NCBI GenBank assembly: GCA_023136725.1
Contig: JAGLQR010000005.1
Coordinates: 1 to 18,594 of the forward strand
Direction: 5' to 3'
DNA: 18,594 nt
From: Candidatus Aminicenantota bacterium
GTDB taxonomy: Bacteria; Acidobacteriota; Aminicenantia; UBA2199
In this document: positions 1-7,318 of the stretch, piece after piece
Layout: each line of letters starts with the position of its first letter
Position numbering within the stretch: position 1 is the first letter of the stretch
Made by a program: the position numbers and the translations under genes
Notes under the pieces: model-generated
The model's input: the letters and a program-made list of their open reading frames with translations, nothing else
Told to the model about the DNA's origin: nothing
The model's database searches: none

Positions 1-66
1 GCAAACCATGTGATTGAAGATGCGGGAAATTCTGATCTGATAACAGTCAATGCAGGAAGTGAATGA
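1..66 (+). CDS. C-terminal end of an unidentified protein (partial)
   Basis: Frame 1 is open from the first base to a TGA at 64-66 and encodes the last 21 residues of a protein, ending ...ITVNAGSE. The codons look ordinary for this genome. The piece is too short to assign a family. It converges on the minus-strand operon that ends at 183. It is open by sequence alone, so it could also be chance. Confidence 0.4.
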   Translation, partial: ANHVIEDAGNSDLITVNAGSE

Positions 67-142
67 ACAATATCTCCCAGAGCAGAAAGCTTAACTATGG
101 CGATATTGTTATATCTCATTTAAAAAGTATACCCTTGAAAGC

Positions 143-178
143 AAAAAACTTCACGGTTTCCCGAACTGAATAGTTTTA
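143..178. terminator. Possible bidirectional terminator between convergent genes
   Basis: Between the plus-strand gene end at 66 and the minus-strand gene end at 183 lies an A-run/T-run dyad. AAAACT (145-150) faces AGTTTT (172-177), with a weaker inner pairing of GGTT with AACT. Both strands would carry a U-rich tail. The inner stem is imperfect, so this is a tentative call. Confidence 0.3.
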
Positions 179-182
179 AAAT

Positions 183-959
183 TTATTGCTTTTCAAACTT
201 CCGAAGATCTTTCTTCATTGTCTTTGTCATACTCAGATCGGCATCCTGGTATTCTTTATTTTTAGGTAGAATTATCTGAAACCTGGTTATCTCAATAAAT
301 TCGATAGTAACGGAATTCACATTGAGGGTACGAACATGCCCTCCTCTTGTTTTGTCCATGCTCAGATAATGGAAATGAAATCCGGGAATGCCTATACCCT
401 CAAGAAACTCCGGAGTATAAAATCCAACCAGTATCCCTTCGGTATTTGTATATTTAATTTCAGTTTGAGTCTCTATAACCTGTTTCACATCAGGGTATGG
501 TTTGGCCTGACTTAGAAACGTCCTTGCTTCCAGATTGTCAAATATCCCGGTAACTTTAATTGCATAAAAACTTTTTTTCCGGGGCATCATGTTCAGGAGA
601 TATTCCTTAAGCCCGTCATAGTCAAATTTTCTGTTGGTGAAATTATCTGTATTAGCTTCAAAAGAGGTAATTGTGAAAAAGGGGGTTGTATCACTATCTT
701 TTATTATTTCGCTCAGGCCATCACTCTTGATCCTGTAGAAAACTCCGTCTACCGCCAAAGCTTCACCGGCCATTTTGTGAAAATACCCTATACCAAAATC
801 TCCATATTTTTTAAGTTCACCAAAAGTCATTTCTCCGTCATATAACCCTTTTAATACTGCATTGACAGTAGATGTCTGGGTGATGATTTTTTCGCCTTCG
901 GCAGAGATCAGCATGGCCGACACAAGGAGAACAATTAACAATAATGTGATTTTTTTCAT
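183..959 (-). CDS. Secreted acetolactate decarboxylase family protein
   Basis: The family converts (S)-2-acetolactate to (R)-acetoin and CO2. The protein is 258 aa. Residues 1-20 form a signal peptide (MKK, a hydrophobic run, then SA-EG), so the product should lie outside the cytoplasm. The family core is clear: the N-terminal segment DGEMTFGELKKYGDFGIG, the Zn-binding segment with H195-F-H197 and GGH208, a candidate catalytic Glu66 and Arg146. These correspond closely, from memory, to the three His ligands, Glu and Arg described for the Brevibacillus enzyme. A C-terminal Glu256 may supply the last carboxylate. It is the last gene of a four-gene operon, and its ATG overlaps the stop of hldC by 4 bp (ATGA), so translation is probably coupled. 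No acetolactate synthase gene is in view, which makes its physiological role here unclear. Confidence 0.85.
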   Translation of the reverse strand: MKKITLLLIVLLVSAMLISAEGEKIITQTSTVNAVLKGLYDGEMTFGELKKYGDFGIGYFHKMAGEALAVDGVFYRIKSDGLSEIIKDSDTTPFFTITSFEANTDNFTNRKFDYDGLKEYLLNMMPRKKSFYAIKVTGIFDNLEARTFLSQAKPYPDVKQVIETQTEIKYTNTEGILVGFYTPEFLEGIGIPGFHFHYLSMDKTRGGHVRTLNVNSVTIEFIEITRFQIILPKNKEYQDADLSMTKTMKKDLRKFEKQ

Positions 960-1444
960 TTTTCAATCTCCTTCTTTAATGTAATATCATTTATTATATC
1001 AGAGGTAGACCTGATTTTTCTACCCCCCACAATTGCAATACTTCCACCATATGATCTGACTACATCTTTTTCAGGAACAGTTTCCGGAGTATAGTCAGTA
1101 CCTTTGCAATGAAAATCAGGCTTCAATGTCAGAAGAACCCTGTCAACTCTCCTTTCATCAAATATGGTCACATAATCAACAAAACTGAGGGCACCTATTA
1201 TTCTGGCTCTCCCCTTTTCACCAATCTCAGCTCTGTGCTCTCCTTTAAGTTCCCTCAGTGATCTGTCAGAATTAATTGCTACAACAAGAACATCAGCAAT
1301 TTCTTTTGATGCTTTCAGATACCGGATGTGCCCTATATGAAGCAGGTCAAAGCCACCATTGGCCATTGCTATTTTTTTACCATTCATTCTCGCTTCTTCT
1401 ATCACTTCAGCAAGATCATTTAGCTCTAAGAATTTTCCCTCCAT
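956..1444 (-). CDS. hldC: D-glycero-beta-D-manno-heptose 1-phosphate adenylyltransferase
   Basis: Transfers AMP from ATP to heptose 1-phosphate to make ADP-heptose for LPS core or related glycans; cytosolic. The 162-aa protein is a stand-alone nucleotidyltransferase: GGFDLLHIGH contains the HxGH motif (H36, H39), followed by NSDRSLRELKG and a C-terminal RSTSDII motif typical of the cytidylyltransferase-like fold. In Escherichia coli the same activity is the C-terminal half of bifunctional HldE; here it is a separate gene 1 bp downstream of the kinase gene, so the pathway is split but the order is kept. It overlaps the next gene by 4 bp. Confidence 0.9.
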   Translation of the reverse strand: MEGKFLELNDLAEVIEEARMNGKKIAMANGGFDLLHIGHIRYLKASKEIADVLVVAINSDRSLRELKGEHRAEIGEKGRARIIGALSFVDYVTIFDERRVDRVLLTLKPDFHCKGTDYTPETVPEKDVVRSYGGSIAIVGGRKIRSTSDIINDITLKKEIEK

Positions 1445-1445
1445 A

Positions 1446-2474
1446 TCATCCTTTTATATCAGAGGATACTAAAGACATCTCACTTTTAAGTTCTTCCGCT
1501 TTCAGAGGGTATGCCCCCTCTTTCATAACCACCATAGATGCTCCGATATTTGATATTTTTGCAGAGTTCAGAAGGCCTAAATCTGAAGCGATAGATAAAC
1601 TGAGAAGAGAGATCACCGTATCACCCGCACCTGTAACATCCACTATTTCAGTTACTCCATGAATTGGCAACTCGACAGGATCCTTATGCTGTTCGAATAT
1701 AATCATCCCCTTATGTCCCCTCTTCTGCACCACGCCGTTACAATTCAGCATCGCCATGAGTTTCTGCCCGGCTTTTATAAAATCCCCGGTCGTCCTGAAT
1801 CGGATTGCAGGAAAGAGATTTCTGATCTCGGGCTCATTCGGTGTTACATATGTGGCACCATTGAATTTCAGCAGATTCTCCCTTGAGTCAACAATAGAAC
1901 TGATATCGGGAAAATCTTTTGCAATACCTTTAAAAAGATCAGGGTTAACCGATTCTTTGAGATAATCCGATACCAGCAGGAGATCGGCATTTTTTAGCAG
2001 TGATCTCAATTTTCCGGATAGCTCCTCATATTCAGCCGGTCCCGGGATATCTTTATTAAGATAGTCGATTCTTAGAACCTGCTGTTTACGGGAATTATCC
2101 CGGCCAGAGAGAATTCGGCTCTTCCTTGGTGTAGTGAATTCTTTTACGACCGAGAGAAAACTAGTATCAACTGACAGATCAGAGAATATATTCCTGATCC
2201 TTTCTCCTGCTTCATCATCCCCGGTAAAACCGACAGGTACAGGTTCCGCACCCAGTGATCTGAGATTATGAACAACATTCCCGGCACCACCGAGCATAAA
2301 ACAACTCTCTTCATATTCCGTTACAAGAACAGGGGCTTCCCGGGAGATCCGCCCTGTTGAAGTAAATATATACTCATCAAGGATAAAATCTCCCCATACA
2401 ATTATCTTCTTTCCTCTAAAGGTATCCGGGGTAAATTCTGAAAGTAACGCCGAATCCTTTTCCCTGTTTGACAT
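1446..2474 (-). CDS. hldA: D-glycero-beta-D-manno-heptose-7-phosphate kinase
   Basis: Phosphorylates heptose 7-phosphate at C1 to give the 1,7-bisphosphate, upstream of the adenylyltransferase step. The 342-aa protein is a PfkB/ribokinase-family sugar kinase. The N-terminal GDFILDEYIF, the RfaE-type GRISREAPVLV at 41-51, GGAGNVVHN at 62-70, and the C-terminal DVTGAGDT at 279-286 with catalytic Asp285 are all present. It lies 6 bp after the protease gene and 1 bp before hldC. No gene for the bisphosphate phosphatase (gmhB) or isomerase (gmhA) is within the window. Confidence 0.9.
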   Translation of the reverse strand: MSNREKDSALLSEFTPDTFRGKKIIVWGDFILDEYIFTSTGRISREAPVLVTEYEESCFMLGGAGNVVHNLRSLGAEPVPVGFTGDDEAGERIRNIFSDLSVDTSFLSVVKEFTTPRKSRILSGRDNSRKQQVLRIDYLNKDIPGPAEYEELSGKLRSLLKNADLLLVSDYLKESVNPDLFKGIAKDFPDISSIVDSRENLLKFNGATYVTPNEPEIRNLFPAIRFRTTGDFIKAGQKLMAMLNCNGVVQKRGHKGMIIFEQHKDPVELPIHGVTEIVDVTGAGDTVISLLSLSIASDLGLLNSAKISNIGASMVVMKEGAYPLKAEELKSEMSLVSSDIKG

Positions 2475-2480
2475 GTTCTA

Positions 2481-4214
2481 TTATTCGTCTGATCCTTTTA
2501 CGGTCACATAGGCCGGTATACTCTCTTTACCATCATATGTGATTGCTTTAACTGCATAAATATAATCTTCACTTTTTGATATTTTTCTATGTCTGTAAAC
2601 AAATGTGTTTGAATCAACTGTATACAGGTGCTCAAATTGAGAATCTTTGATCTGAAATATCTGGTATTCAATGATGTTATTTCCTTTGGAAGCATTATAA
2701 GGATTCTGAGCCCATGTAAGTTCGTTAAAATATTCAACCTGAAGAAGAGCCCGGTTCTCACGCCTTTCTCCTGCAAAATTCAGTGGTGGAGCTACATCCA
2801 GAAGGCTCTGAATTGATTCTCCGACATCTATCCTTGCAGCCGAACCTCCTGAACTACAGCTTGAATTGACCATTAATCCATGATCCTTCAGTAATCCCAG
2901 AGCCTTATCAACAGACATATTCATATCCATCTGTTTCAAAAGCCCCCATGCTCCGGCAACATGCGGAGCTGCCATAGAAGTTCCATTCCAGCTGCTATAA
3001 AGAGTATCACTACCGGCGATCGAGGAATTAATACTATAGCCGGGTCCGAAAAGATCCACCATACCTTTCTTCCAATTTGAGAATCCTACCATTATATCAC
3101 TCTTGGTTGTAGCTCCTGTAGCAATCGCCATCTCATAACATGCAGGGTGAGAGACCCCGTTACAATAATATTCATTACCCGATGCAATAACGGTTGCAAT
3201 TCCTACATTTTTCAGGTTTCTTATTGCTGTATCATATGAACCGCCATTACAAAAACTACCATATTCACCGCCACCAATACTTATATTCACTGAAGCAATA
3301 TTGTAAGTATTTCTTAAACTATAAACATATTCAAGCCCCTTCAACTGATCCGAACTCCAGCTCAGGATATCATCTTCAGACGGAAAATATGAAAAAACCT
3401 GCACAGCAATTATATCCGAATCCTTTGATACACCTGCTTTTCCTTTCCCGTTATTTCCTGCTGCGATCCCCGAAACATGAGTCCCATGGTCATAACCATT
3501 TAAGTATTCTAATTCATAATAATGTTTCGCTGATCCGGGCCCGATCATTGATGATGCTCCGTTCGGACAATCTCTCTCGGCAGAATAACAAGCTTCAACA
3601 ATATCCTTCCCTGTGAACATTTCGTGGGTCGGCCTGATCCCGGTATCAAGAACTGCTATATACCATCCGGCACCCGTTATTCCGAATCCCCAGGCTTTTG
3701 TGGCGCCGACGATCTCAGTGGACTGAGAAAGTAAAGGCTTTCCAGGAACATCATCTTCAGGAATCAGATTATTAACTTTTGGAAGAGGTATCAGTTTATC
3801 CTCTGAGACTGATTTAACCTCATTCATTGATCTGATCTGTAACAATGCTTCCGGTGAAACCGAAAGTGCCATAAAAGGAATTGTAGAATACCTTCTGACG
3901 ATCCTGTAATCCGAATTATTAAGTTTGTAAAGTATCTTATCTGAAACAGAAGATATACCTTTTTCAAGTTCGAGGTCGGCATTAAATCCCGCCTGTCTTG
4001 CCATCGGGCTTGTATCTCCGGTTCTTATACTTGTTGATGCTTTAGTAAGTTTAATTATATCAGGAATATCAAGATTCAGGATCACTCTGAGTGTTCCATG
4101 TTTATATGCTTTCTGAAGCATTAATTCAAAATCTGTTCCAGTTTCAACACCTCCCAGACAAATGGAGAAAGTAATCATAAGAACCAGAACTATTACAATT
4201 TTCATTCCTTTCAT
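2481..4214 (-). CDS. Secreted subtilisin-like serine protease (S8 family)
   Basis: Extracellular or periplasmic endopeptidase of 577 aa. A signal peptide covers about residues 1-22. An I9-like propeptide region follows (about 40-142; note VNSV-like ending MNEVKSVSEDKLI). The catalytic domain carries Asp190 (AVLDTGI), His243 (HGTHVSGIAAG), oxyanion Asn347 (ASGNE) and Ser413 (GTSMAAPHVAGA). Several Cys residues in the catalytic domain (209, 216, 322, 351, 359) suggest disulphides. Residues about 480-575 look like an FN3-type beta domain. The start is supported by GGAGG-type spacing (GGAGGTCACT before ATG). It is the first gene of the operon with hldA, hldC and the acetolactate decarboxylase homologue; why a protease leads heptose genes is not evident. 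Confidence 0.9.
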   Translation of the reverse strand: MKGMKIVIVLVLMITFSICLGGVETGTDFELMLQKAYKHGTLRVILNLDIPDIIKLTKASTSIRTGDTSPMARQAGFNADLELEKGISSVSDKILYKLNNSDYRIVRRYSTIPFMALSVSPEALLQIRSMNEVKSVSEDKLIPLPKVNNLIPEDDVPGKPLLSQSTEIVGATKAWGFGITGAGWYIAVLDTGIRPTHEMFTGKDIVEACYSAERDCPNGASSMIGPGSAKHYYELEYLNGYDHGTHVSGIAAGNNGKGKAGVSKDSDIIAVQVFSYFPSEDDILSWSSDQLKGLEYVYSLRNTYNIASVNISIGGGEYGSFCNGGSYDTAIRNLKNVGIATVIASGNEYYCNGVSHPACYEMAIATGATTKSDIMVGFSNWKKGMVDLFGPGYSINSSIAGSDTLYSSWNGTSMAAPHVAGAWGLLKQMDMNMSVDKALGLLKDHGLMVNSSCSSGGSAARIDVGESIQSLLDVAPPLNFAGERRENRALLQVEYFNELTWAQNPYNASKGNNIIEYQIFQIKDSQFEHLYTVDSNTFVYRHRKISKSEDYIYAVKAITYDGKESIPAYVTVKGSDE

Positions 4215-4307
4215 AGTGACCTCCGATTTAAGAATATAGTATAAAACAAAACCGGAAAAAAATAAACATATGAAAAAGTGGCAAAGAGATTTTTTTTGTT
4301 TATTATA

Positions 4308-4336
4308 TTGAAAATATTTAATTTATGTGCTATATT
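4308..4336 (+). promoter_or_regulatory. Sigma-70-type promoter for the small ORF at 4353
   Basis: TTGAAA (4308-4313) and TATATT (4331-4336) are separated by exactly 17 bp. The predicted start is near 4343, at the Shine-Dalgarno AGGAGG (4342-4347), so the leader would be only about 10 nt. This is a good match but unusually close to the RBS. Confidence 0.45.
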
Positions 4337-4352
4337 CTCTCAGGAGGAGCAA

Positions 4353-4544
4353 ATGAAGAACTTTTTTCCTGATGAAAAAGAAAACAATGGGAAAGCACTT
4401 GAAAAGACCGAACCGGATAGAAACTGCCCTGAATATGCAGATGGCCTTGTTGTAAACATATCCTGCATACGATTAATGAGGATTATAAAAAAAGACAGAA
4501 AATTTTTTAATATCTCTGCAAAACTATCAATTTATTCAAACTAG
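4353..4544 (+). CDS. Small hypothetical protein, 63 aa
   Basis: I do not recognise it. The start at 4353 is chosen because AGGAGG lies 5 bp upstream; an in-frame ATG at 4278 would add 25 hydrophobic residues but has no comparable RBS and lies upstream of the promoter. The product starts MKNFFPDEKENN, is rich in charged residues, has two cysteines (Cys24 and Cys37) and a basic C-terminal part, and shows no signal peptide from this start. Its TAG stop (4542-4544) shares the CTAG with the stop of the converging coupling-protein gene. Support is promoter plus RBS; coding nature is not proven. Confidence 0.45.
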   Translation: MKNFFPDEKENNGKALEKTEPDRNCPEYADGLVVNISCIRLMRIIKKDRKFFNISAKLSIYSN

Positions 4545-6460
4545 ATTGTGTAGACCCCGTGATCATGACTCTTGTACCCCTCTGCATCATCATTAGATTT
4601 ATCCTTCAGAATCTTAAACTCCTTCTCCTGATAAGGGATATATTTTGAGTCGAAAAAAAGTTTTTCTATCCCGATCTTTGTAAAACCTACCCCGGAATAT
4701 TTAAAATAACACCGGAACGGCTCCAACTCGATAAATTGTGAGGGGAGTAAAACCTTATTTATTTTATATTGCTCTCTATGTGTATAAGTATCCCCGAGAG
4801 AGTTCGGAGAGATCTGTCTGTCCCCCGATTTCTGTATAAGCTCCTGTTCACCAAAAGCCCTGCTTATAAATTCGGCAGTTGTAGGATCATTCAATAGAAA
4901 GATGAAGTTTGTATTAAAATTATTGAAGAATGTCTCCTTTTTTTCTTTCCCGTATATATCAGAGATCGATCCGAGGTCCTGGTTAACAACATATAAAGCT
5001 CCTCCTTTTGCCCTTGCCATAGTTAAAAAATCAAATACTGATGACATTTTAGACAGGGTACCGAACTCATCTATAAAAAAATTGATCCTCCTGTCAGCCG
5101 GCAATGTTATATCGGGAAGGCTGAGTGATTCCCGTATCATTATGTCGATCACAAACGTCATCAGCGGACGAAAAACAGAATCATTTTGTTTGATGTTCAG
5201 GAGAAAAAGATTTCTGTTCCTGTTTTCATTGATAAATTGCCTGAAACTGAAGTCCCCATCCGTATCATAAATATATTTAAAAAATGAAATTCTCTCCTGA
5301 AGAACAGAAAGGACACTTGATGCTTGTGGAGATTCAGGATTTTCTATATGTTTCAATGCCCCTTTTTCTCTGGAAGGGAGGCCGGAATTAAGAACCTCTG
5401 AAATTTCACTTACAGGAAGGGTGAAAAAATCCCATATTTTACTATTACTGACCTTAACTTCATTATCTCCATGGGAAGCTTCCGAATATAGAAAATACAA
5501 TCCGGCTCTGAAAATATCACGGGCGGCATTATACCAATAGCTGTCTTTCGAATCTTTAGGTGGTTCAAAGAGGCTTGAAGACATAACATCAAAATCGGCA
5601 TATGTCCTTATTTCATTCATAAAACTCCAACCGGTACTCCTGATATCAAAGGGATAGAATATTACATCTGATTCGGGCCTGAAATGTTTTGATAAAAGTT
5701 CCCCTTTAATATCATAAATAACCGATTTTTCATTAACAGATATTTTTTCCTGCCTTTTAATGGTCTGGGAGATAATCTGATTGAAAAATACTGTTTTCCC
5801 GGTCCCTGTTGAACCGAGGATAAGAGTATGCTTTTGCTCGGCTTCCCTTGGAAGGAACATATCACCCACCTTTAAATTCATACCCCACCCCTCTGTTACC
5901 GATTCTGCGAAACAACATGACCTTAGCCTCTTTTTCATCTCTTTTCCCGTAAGGATCCTTGTCCCCCTTAAAAAGCGGTCGCCTTTAATCCCCTGTGATT
6001 TTATTAAAAAGTAAGCTATGTATAAGAACATGAACGAATATACATAAGAGGAACTTTTAAAAACTTTCCATAGCTCATCAGGAAATTTTTCAAAATAACC
6101 TCCATATAATGAATTCAATACTTTTTTGAAAATTCCCACATTGATCTGATTCCCATTTCGTACATAGCCGGACAATTTTTTATTGGAAGAAAAAAGGGGA
6201 ATAAATTCATCAGGTATGGAAGTAGTGTTAGAAATACCCTCACCTATCCTGGTCAGGAATTTGAACATTGTACCTGTAGCTATGGTTTGTCCCTTCGGAG
6301 GAATCCTTACTGCCTTCAGCTCTTTAAATCCGGGAATGATCAATATGATAATAAGCATGATCTGTATTAATGCTGAAATGAGAAATGAGATCAATACCAT
6401 CTGAGAAAACATTTTGAAACTTGCAACAGCCGATTCATGGGCCATAAGATTTTTTGACAT
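4541..6460 (-). CDS. VirD4/TraD-type coupling ATPase (type IV secretion coupling protein)
   Basis: Family members are inner-membrane hexameric ATPases that bring DNA or protein substrates to a type IV secretion channel. The 639-aa protein has two N-terminal membrane segments (about 20-44 and 136-154) around a periplasmic loop of about 90 residues, as in TraD. Walker A is GSTGTGKT (216-223), Walker B ends in FFIDEFGTL with Asp464-Glu465, and the segment around 479-500 (TMARAKGG...VVNQDLGSI) matches the conserved region of the family. The all-alpha domain lies about 290-400. The RBS is AAAGGAG 6-7 bp before ATG. No relaxase, no VirB genes and no other conjugation genes are visible on either side, so it appears isolated here. 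Confidence 0.85.
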   Translation of the reverse strand: MSKNLMAHESAVASFKMFSQMVLISFLISALIQIMLIIILIIPGFKELKAVRIPPKGQTIATGTMFKFLTRIGEGISNTTSIPDEFIPLFSSNKKLSGYVRNGNQINVGIFKKVLNSLYGGYFEKFPDELWKVFKSSSYVYSFMFLYIAYFLIKSQGIKGDRFLRGTRILTGKEMKKRLRSCCFAESVTEGWGMNLKVGDMFLPREAEQKHTLILGSTGTGKTVFFNQIISQTIKRQEKISVNEKSVIYDIKGELLSKHFRPESDVIFYPFDIRSTGWSFMNEIRTYADFDVMSSSLFEPPKDSKDSYWYNAARDIFRAGLYFLYSEASHGDNEVKVSNSKIWDFFTLPVSEISEVLNSGLPSREKGALKHIENPESPQASSVLSVLQERISFFKYIYDTDGDFSFRQFINENRNRNLFLLNIKQNDSVFRPLMTFVIDIMIRESLSLPDITLPADRRINFFIDEFGTLSKMSSVFDFLTMARAKGGALYVVNQDLGSISDIYGKEKKETFFNNFNTNFIFLLNDPTTAEFISRAFGEQELIQKSGDRQISPNSLGDTYTHREQYKINKVLLPSQFIELEPFRCYFKYSGVGFTKIGIEKLFFDSKYIPYQEKEFKILKDKSNDDAEGYKSHDHGVYTI

Positions 6461-6489
6461 ATTTTTCTCCTTTAGAGCTTCCCGGGATC

Positions 6490-6518
6490 ATTATAATTCA
6501 CAAACATTTTTAATTCAA
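6490..6518 (-). promoter_or_regulatory. Sigma-70-type promoter for the coupling ATPase gene
   Basis: Read on the minus strand, TTGAAT (6518-6513) and TATAAT (6495-6490) are separated by exactly 17 bp. The expected start is near 6483, giving a leader of about 22 nt with AAAGGAG before the ATG at 6460. Confidence 0.6.
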
Positions 6519-6563
6519 TATTTTTTATACTTTTAATATTTATATAAAATTAATATTTTTATG

Positions 6564-6592
6564 TTGATTTTCACAAAAAAAAACAGTATCAT
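6564..6592 (+). promoter_or_regulatory. Sigma-70-type promoter of the ferredoxin-ATPase/Fur operon
   Basis: TTGATT (6564-6569) and TATCAT (6587-6592) are separated by exactly 17 bp, in the divergent region shared with the coupling ATPase. The predicted start is near 6599, inside the Fur box described separately. Confidence 0.6.
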
Positions 6593-6595
6593 ATT

Positions 6596-6615
6596 GGTAA
6601 TGGTAATCATTTTCA
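6596..6615 (+). promoter_or_regulatory. Fur box overlapping the transcription start
   Basis: The 19 bp GGTAATGGTAATCATTTTC (6596-6614) match the classical Fur consensus GATAATGATAATCATTATC at 16 of 19 positions by my count. The 7-1-7 form TGGTAAT-C-ATTTTCA (6601-6615) matches 13 of 15 (TGATAAT-N-ATTATCA). It begins 3 bp after the -10 hexamer, so a bound regulator would block the promoter. The last gene of the operon encodes a Fur-family protein, which makes autoregulation the simplest reading. PerR and other Fur-family boxes are similar, so the signal sensed is not fixed by the site. Confidence 0.75.
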
Positions 6616-6630
6616 TTTAAAGGAGTTGCT

Positions 6631-6760
6631 ATGAGAAACTCAGGCGGCAAAAGGATGGGTGCAGAGAGGGACACCATGCATGGATGAGAAATGTCCGCAT
6701 TGCGGTGCAGTATTGCTTAGAAAAGACGGAACACATTATAAAAAAGCAGTAAATAAATAA
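6631..6760 (+). pseudogene. Small zinc-ribbon protein gene, apparently split by a +1 frameshift
   Basis: A strong RBS (AAAGGAG, 6619-6625) sits before ATG at 6631, but this frame stops after 18 codons at 6687. The +1 frame, open from 6635 to TAA at 6758-6760, encodes a segment with QRGTPCMDEKCPHCGAVL, which has the C..(4)..CPxCG form of a small zinc-ribbon protein. From memory, similar GxPCxxxxCPxCG tails occur in short proteins of operons with NifX-like proteins and ferredoxin ATPases. A shift near 6655-6661 would join MRNSGGKRMG to this tail, giving about 42 residues. It may be a real frameshift mutation, programmed +1 shifting, a sequencing error, or a separate 26-aa gene starting at ATG 6680 (which lacks a clear RBS). 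Confidence 0.45.
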
Positions 6761-6777
6761 ATTTAAGGAGGTGAAAT

Positions 6778-7077
6778 ATGCCATATAGAGACAGAACAGG
6801 ACCGAACGGAGCCGGACCCGGGACAGGCAGAGGAATGGGGCCCTGCACAGGTTCAAACAACCAATGGTTCGGTAGAAGAGGCGGAATTGGTTTTGGTCAT
6901 GGAGCAGGAAGGGGATTCGGAGGTAGAGGATTCGGCAGGGCAGGATATGGATATGACAATCCCGCATTTCAAATGAGCGAAAAGGAATATCTTTCCAGTG
7001 AGGTTGAATCACTCGAAAAAAATCTCGAATTCCTGAAAAACAGGCTTAAAGAAATTAAACCTGATGCAAAAAAATAG
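6778..7077 (+). CDS. Gly/Arg-rich DUF5320-like small protein
   Basis: The 99-aa product opens MPYRDRTGPNGAGPGTGRGMG, the signature of the DUF5320 family, then has a Gly-rich low-complexity stretch to about residue 60. The C-terminal 30 residues (about 63-97) form a charged coiled coil starting SEKEYLSSEVESLEKNLEFL. The RBS AAGGAGGTGA (6765-6774) is close to a perfect anti-16S match 3-4 bp before the ATG, suggesting strong translation. Members of this family, as I recall, are found beside NifX-like proteins and MinD/ferredoxin ATPases in anaerobes; function is unknown. There is one Cys (residue 23). Confidence 0.75.
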   Translation: MPYRDRTGPNGAGPGTGRGMGPCTGSNNQWFGRRGGIGFGHGAGRGFGGRGFGRAGYGYDNPAFQMSEKEYLSSEVESLEKNLEFLKNRLKEIKPDAKK

Positions 7078-7318
7078 GATAATATCAAAGCAGACCGAAG
7101 AAGATATTGAAATAGTTGAGGGAGAACTGATCGATCCCTCTGAAGAAACCGGAATAGAGAAAAAAAGATCAACAAACATTAAGGCTTACGGAACAATTGA
7201 ATTTGCCGCAGCAATAGGTACGGCTGCACTTGGATTATTCAAGCTGTTTAAAATTTTTTCCGGAGGAAGAACCGGTGGAACACCAGTCAAAATGCGGAGA
7301 AGAAGGAGAAAAAGATGA
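7064..7318 (+). CDS. Hypothetical small protein with one hydrophobic segment and basic tail
   Basis: The 84-aa ORF starts 14 bp inside the end of the DUF5320-like gene and ends overlapping the next gene by 4 bp (ATGA), so translational coupling at both ends is likely. An acidic N-terminal half (residues 12-30) is followed by a hydrophobic helix (about 46-66, ...FAAAIGTAALGLFKLFKIF) and a C-terminal Arg-rich tail MRRRRRKR. I do not recognise the family. The pattern suggests a single membrane-associated helix with a basic side. Confidence 0.6.
   Translation: MQKNRIISKQTEEDIEIVEGELIDPSEETGIEKKRSTNIKAYGTIEFAAAIGTAALGLFKLFKIFSGGRTGGTPVKMRRRRRKR

Noticed and set aside
1276..1662. Plus-strand open frames over the minus-strand heptose genes and elsewhere (for example 3194-3616, 4902-5270, 10396-10728)
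   Set aside because: They lie antisense to strongly conserved proteins, lack recognisable motifs and lack good RBS, so they are frame shadows.
4278..4352. Upstream in-frame start of the small ORF at 4353
   Set aside because: ATG at 4278 has no RBS and lies upstream of the predicted promoter; the AGGAGG-supported ATG at 4353 fits better.
6629..7012. Minus-strand 127-codon frame opposite the DUF5320-like gene
   Set aside because: It covers the coding strand of a recognisable Gly-rich protein and the Fur-controlled leader, has no RBS, and reads as a shadow of high-GC low-complexity sequence.
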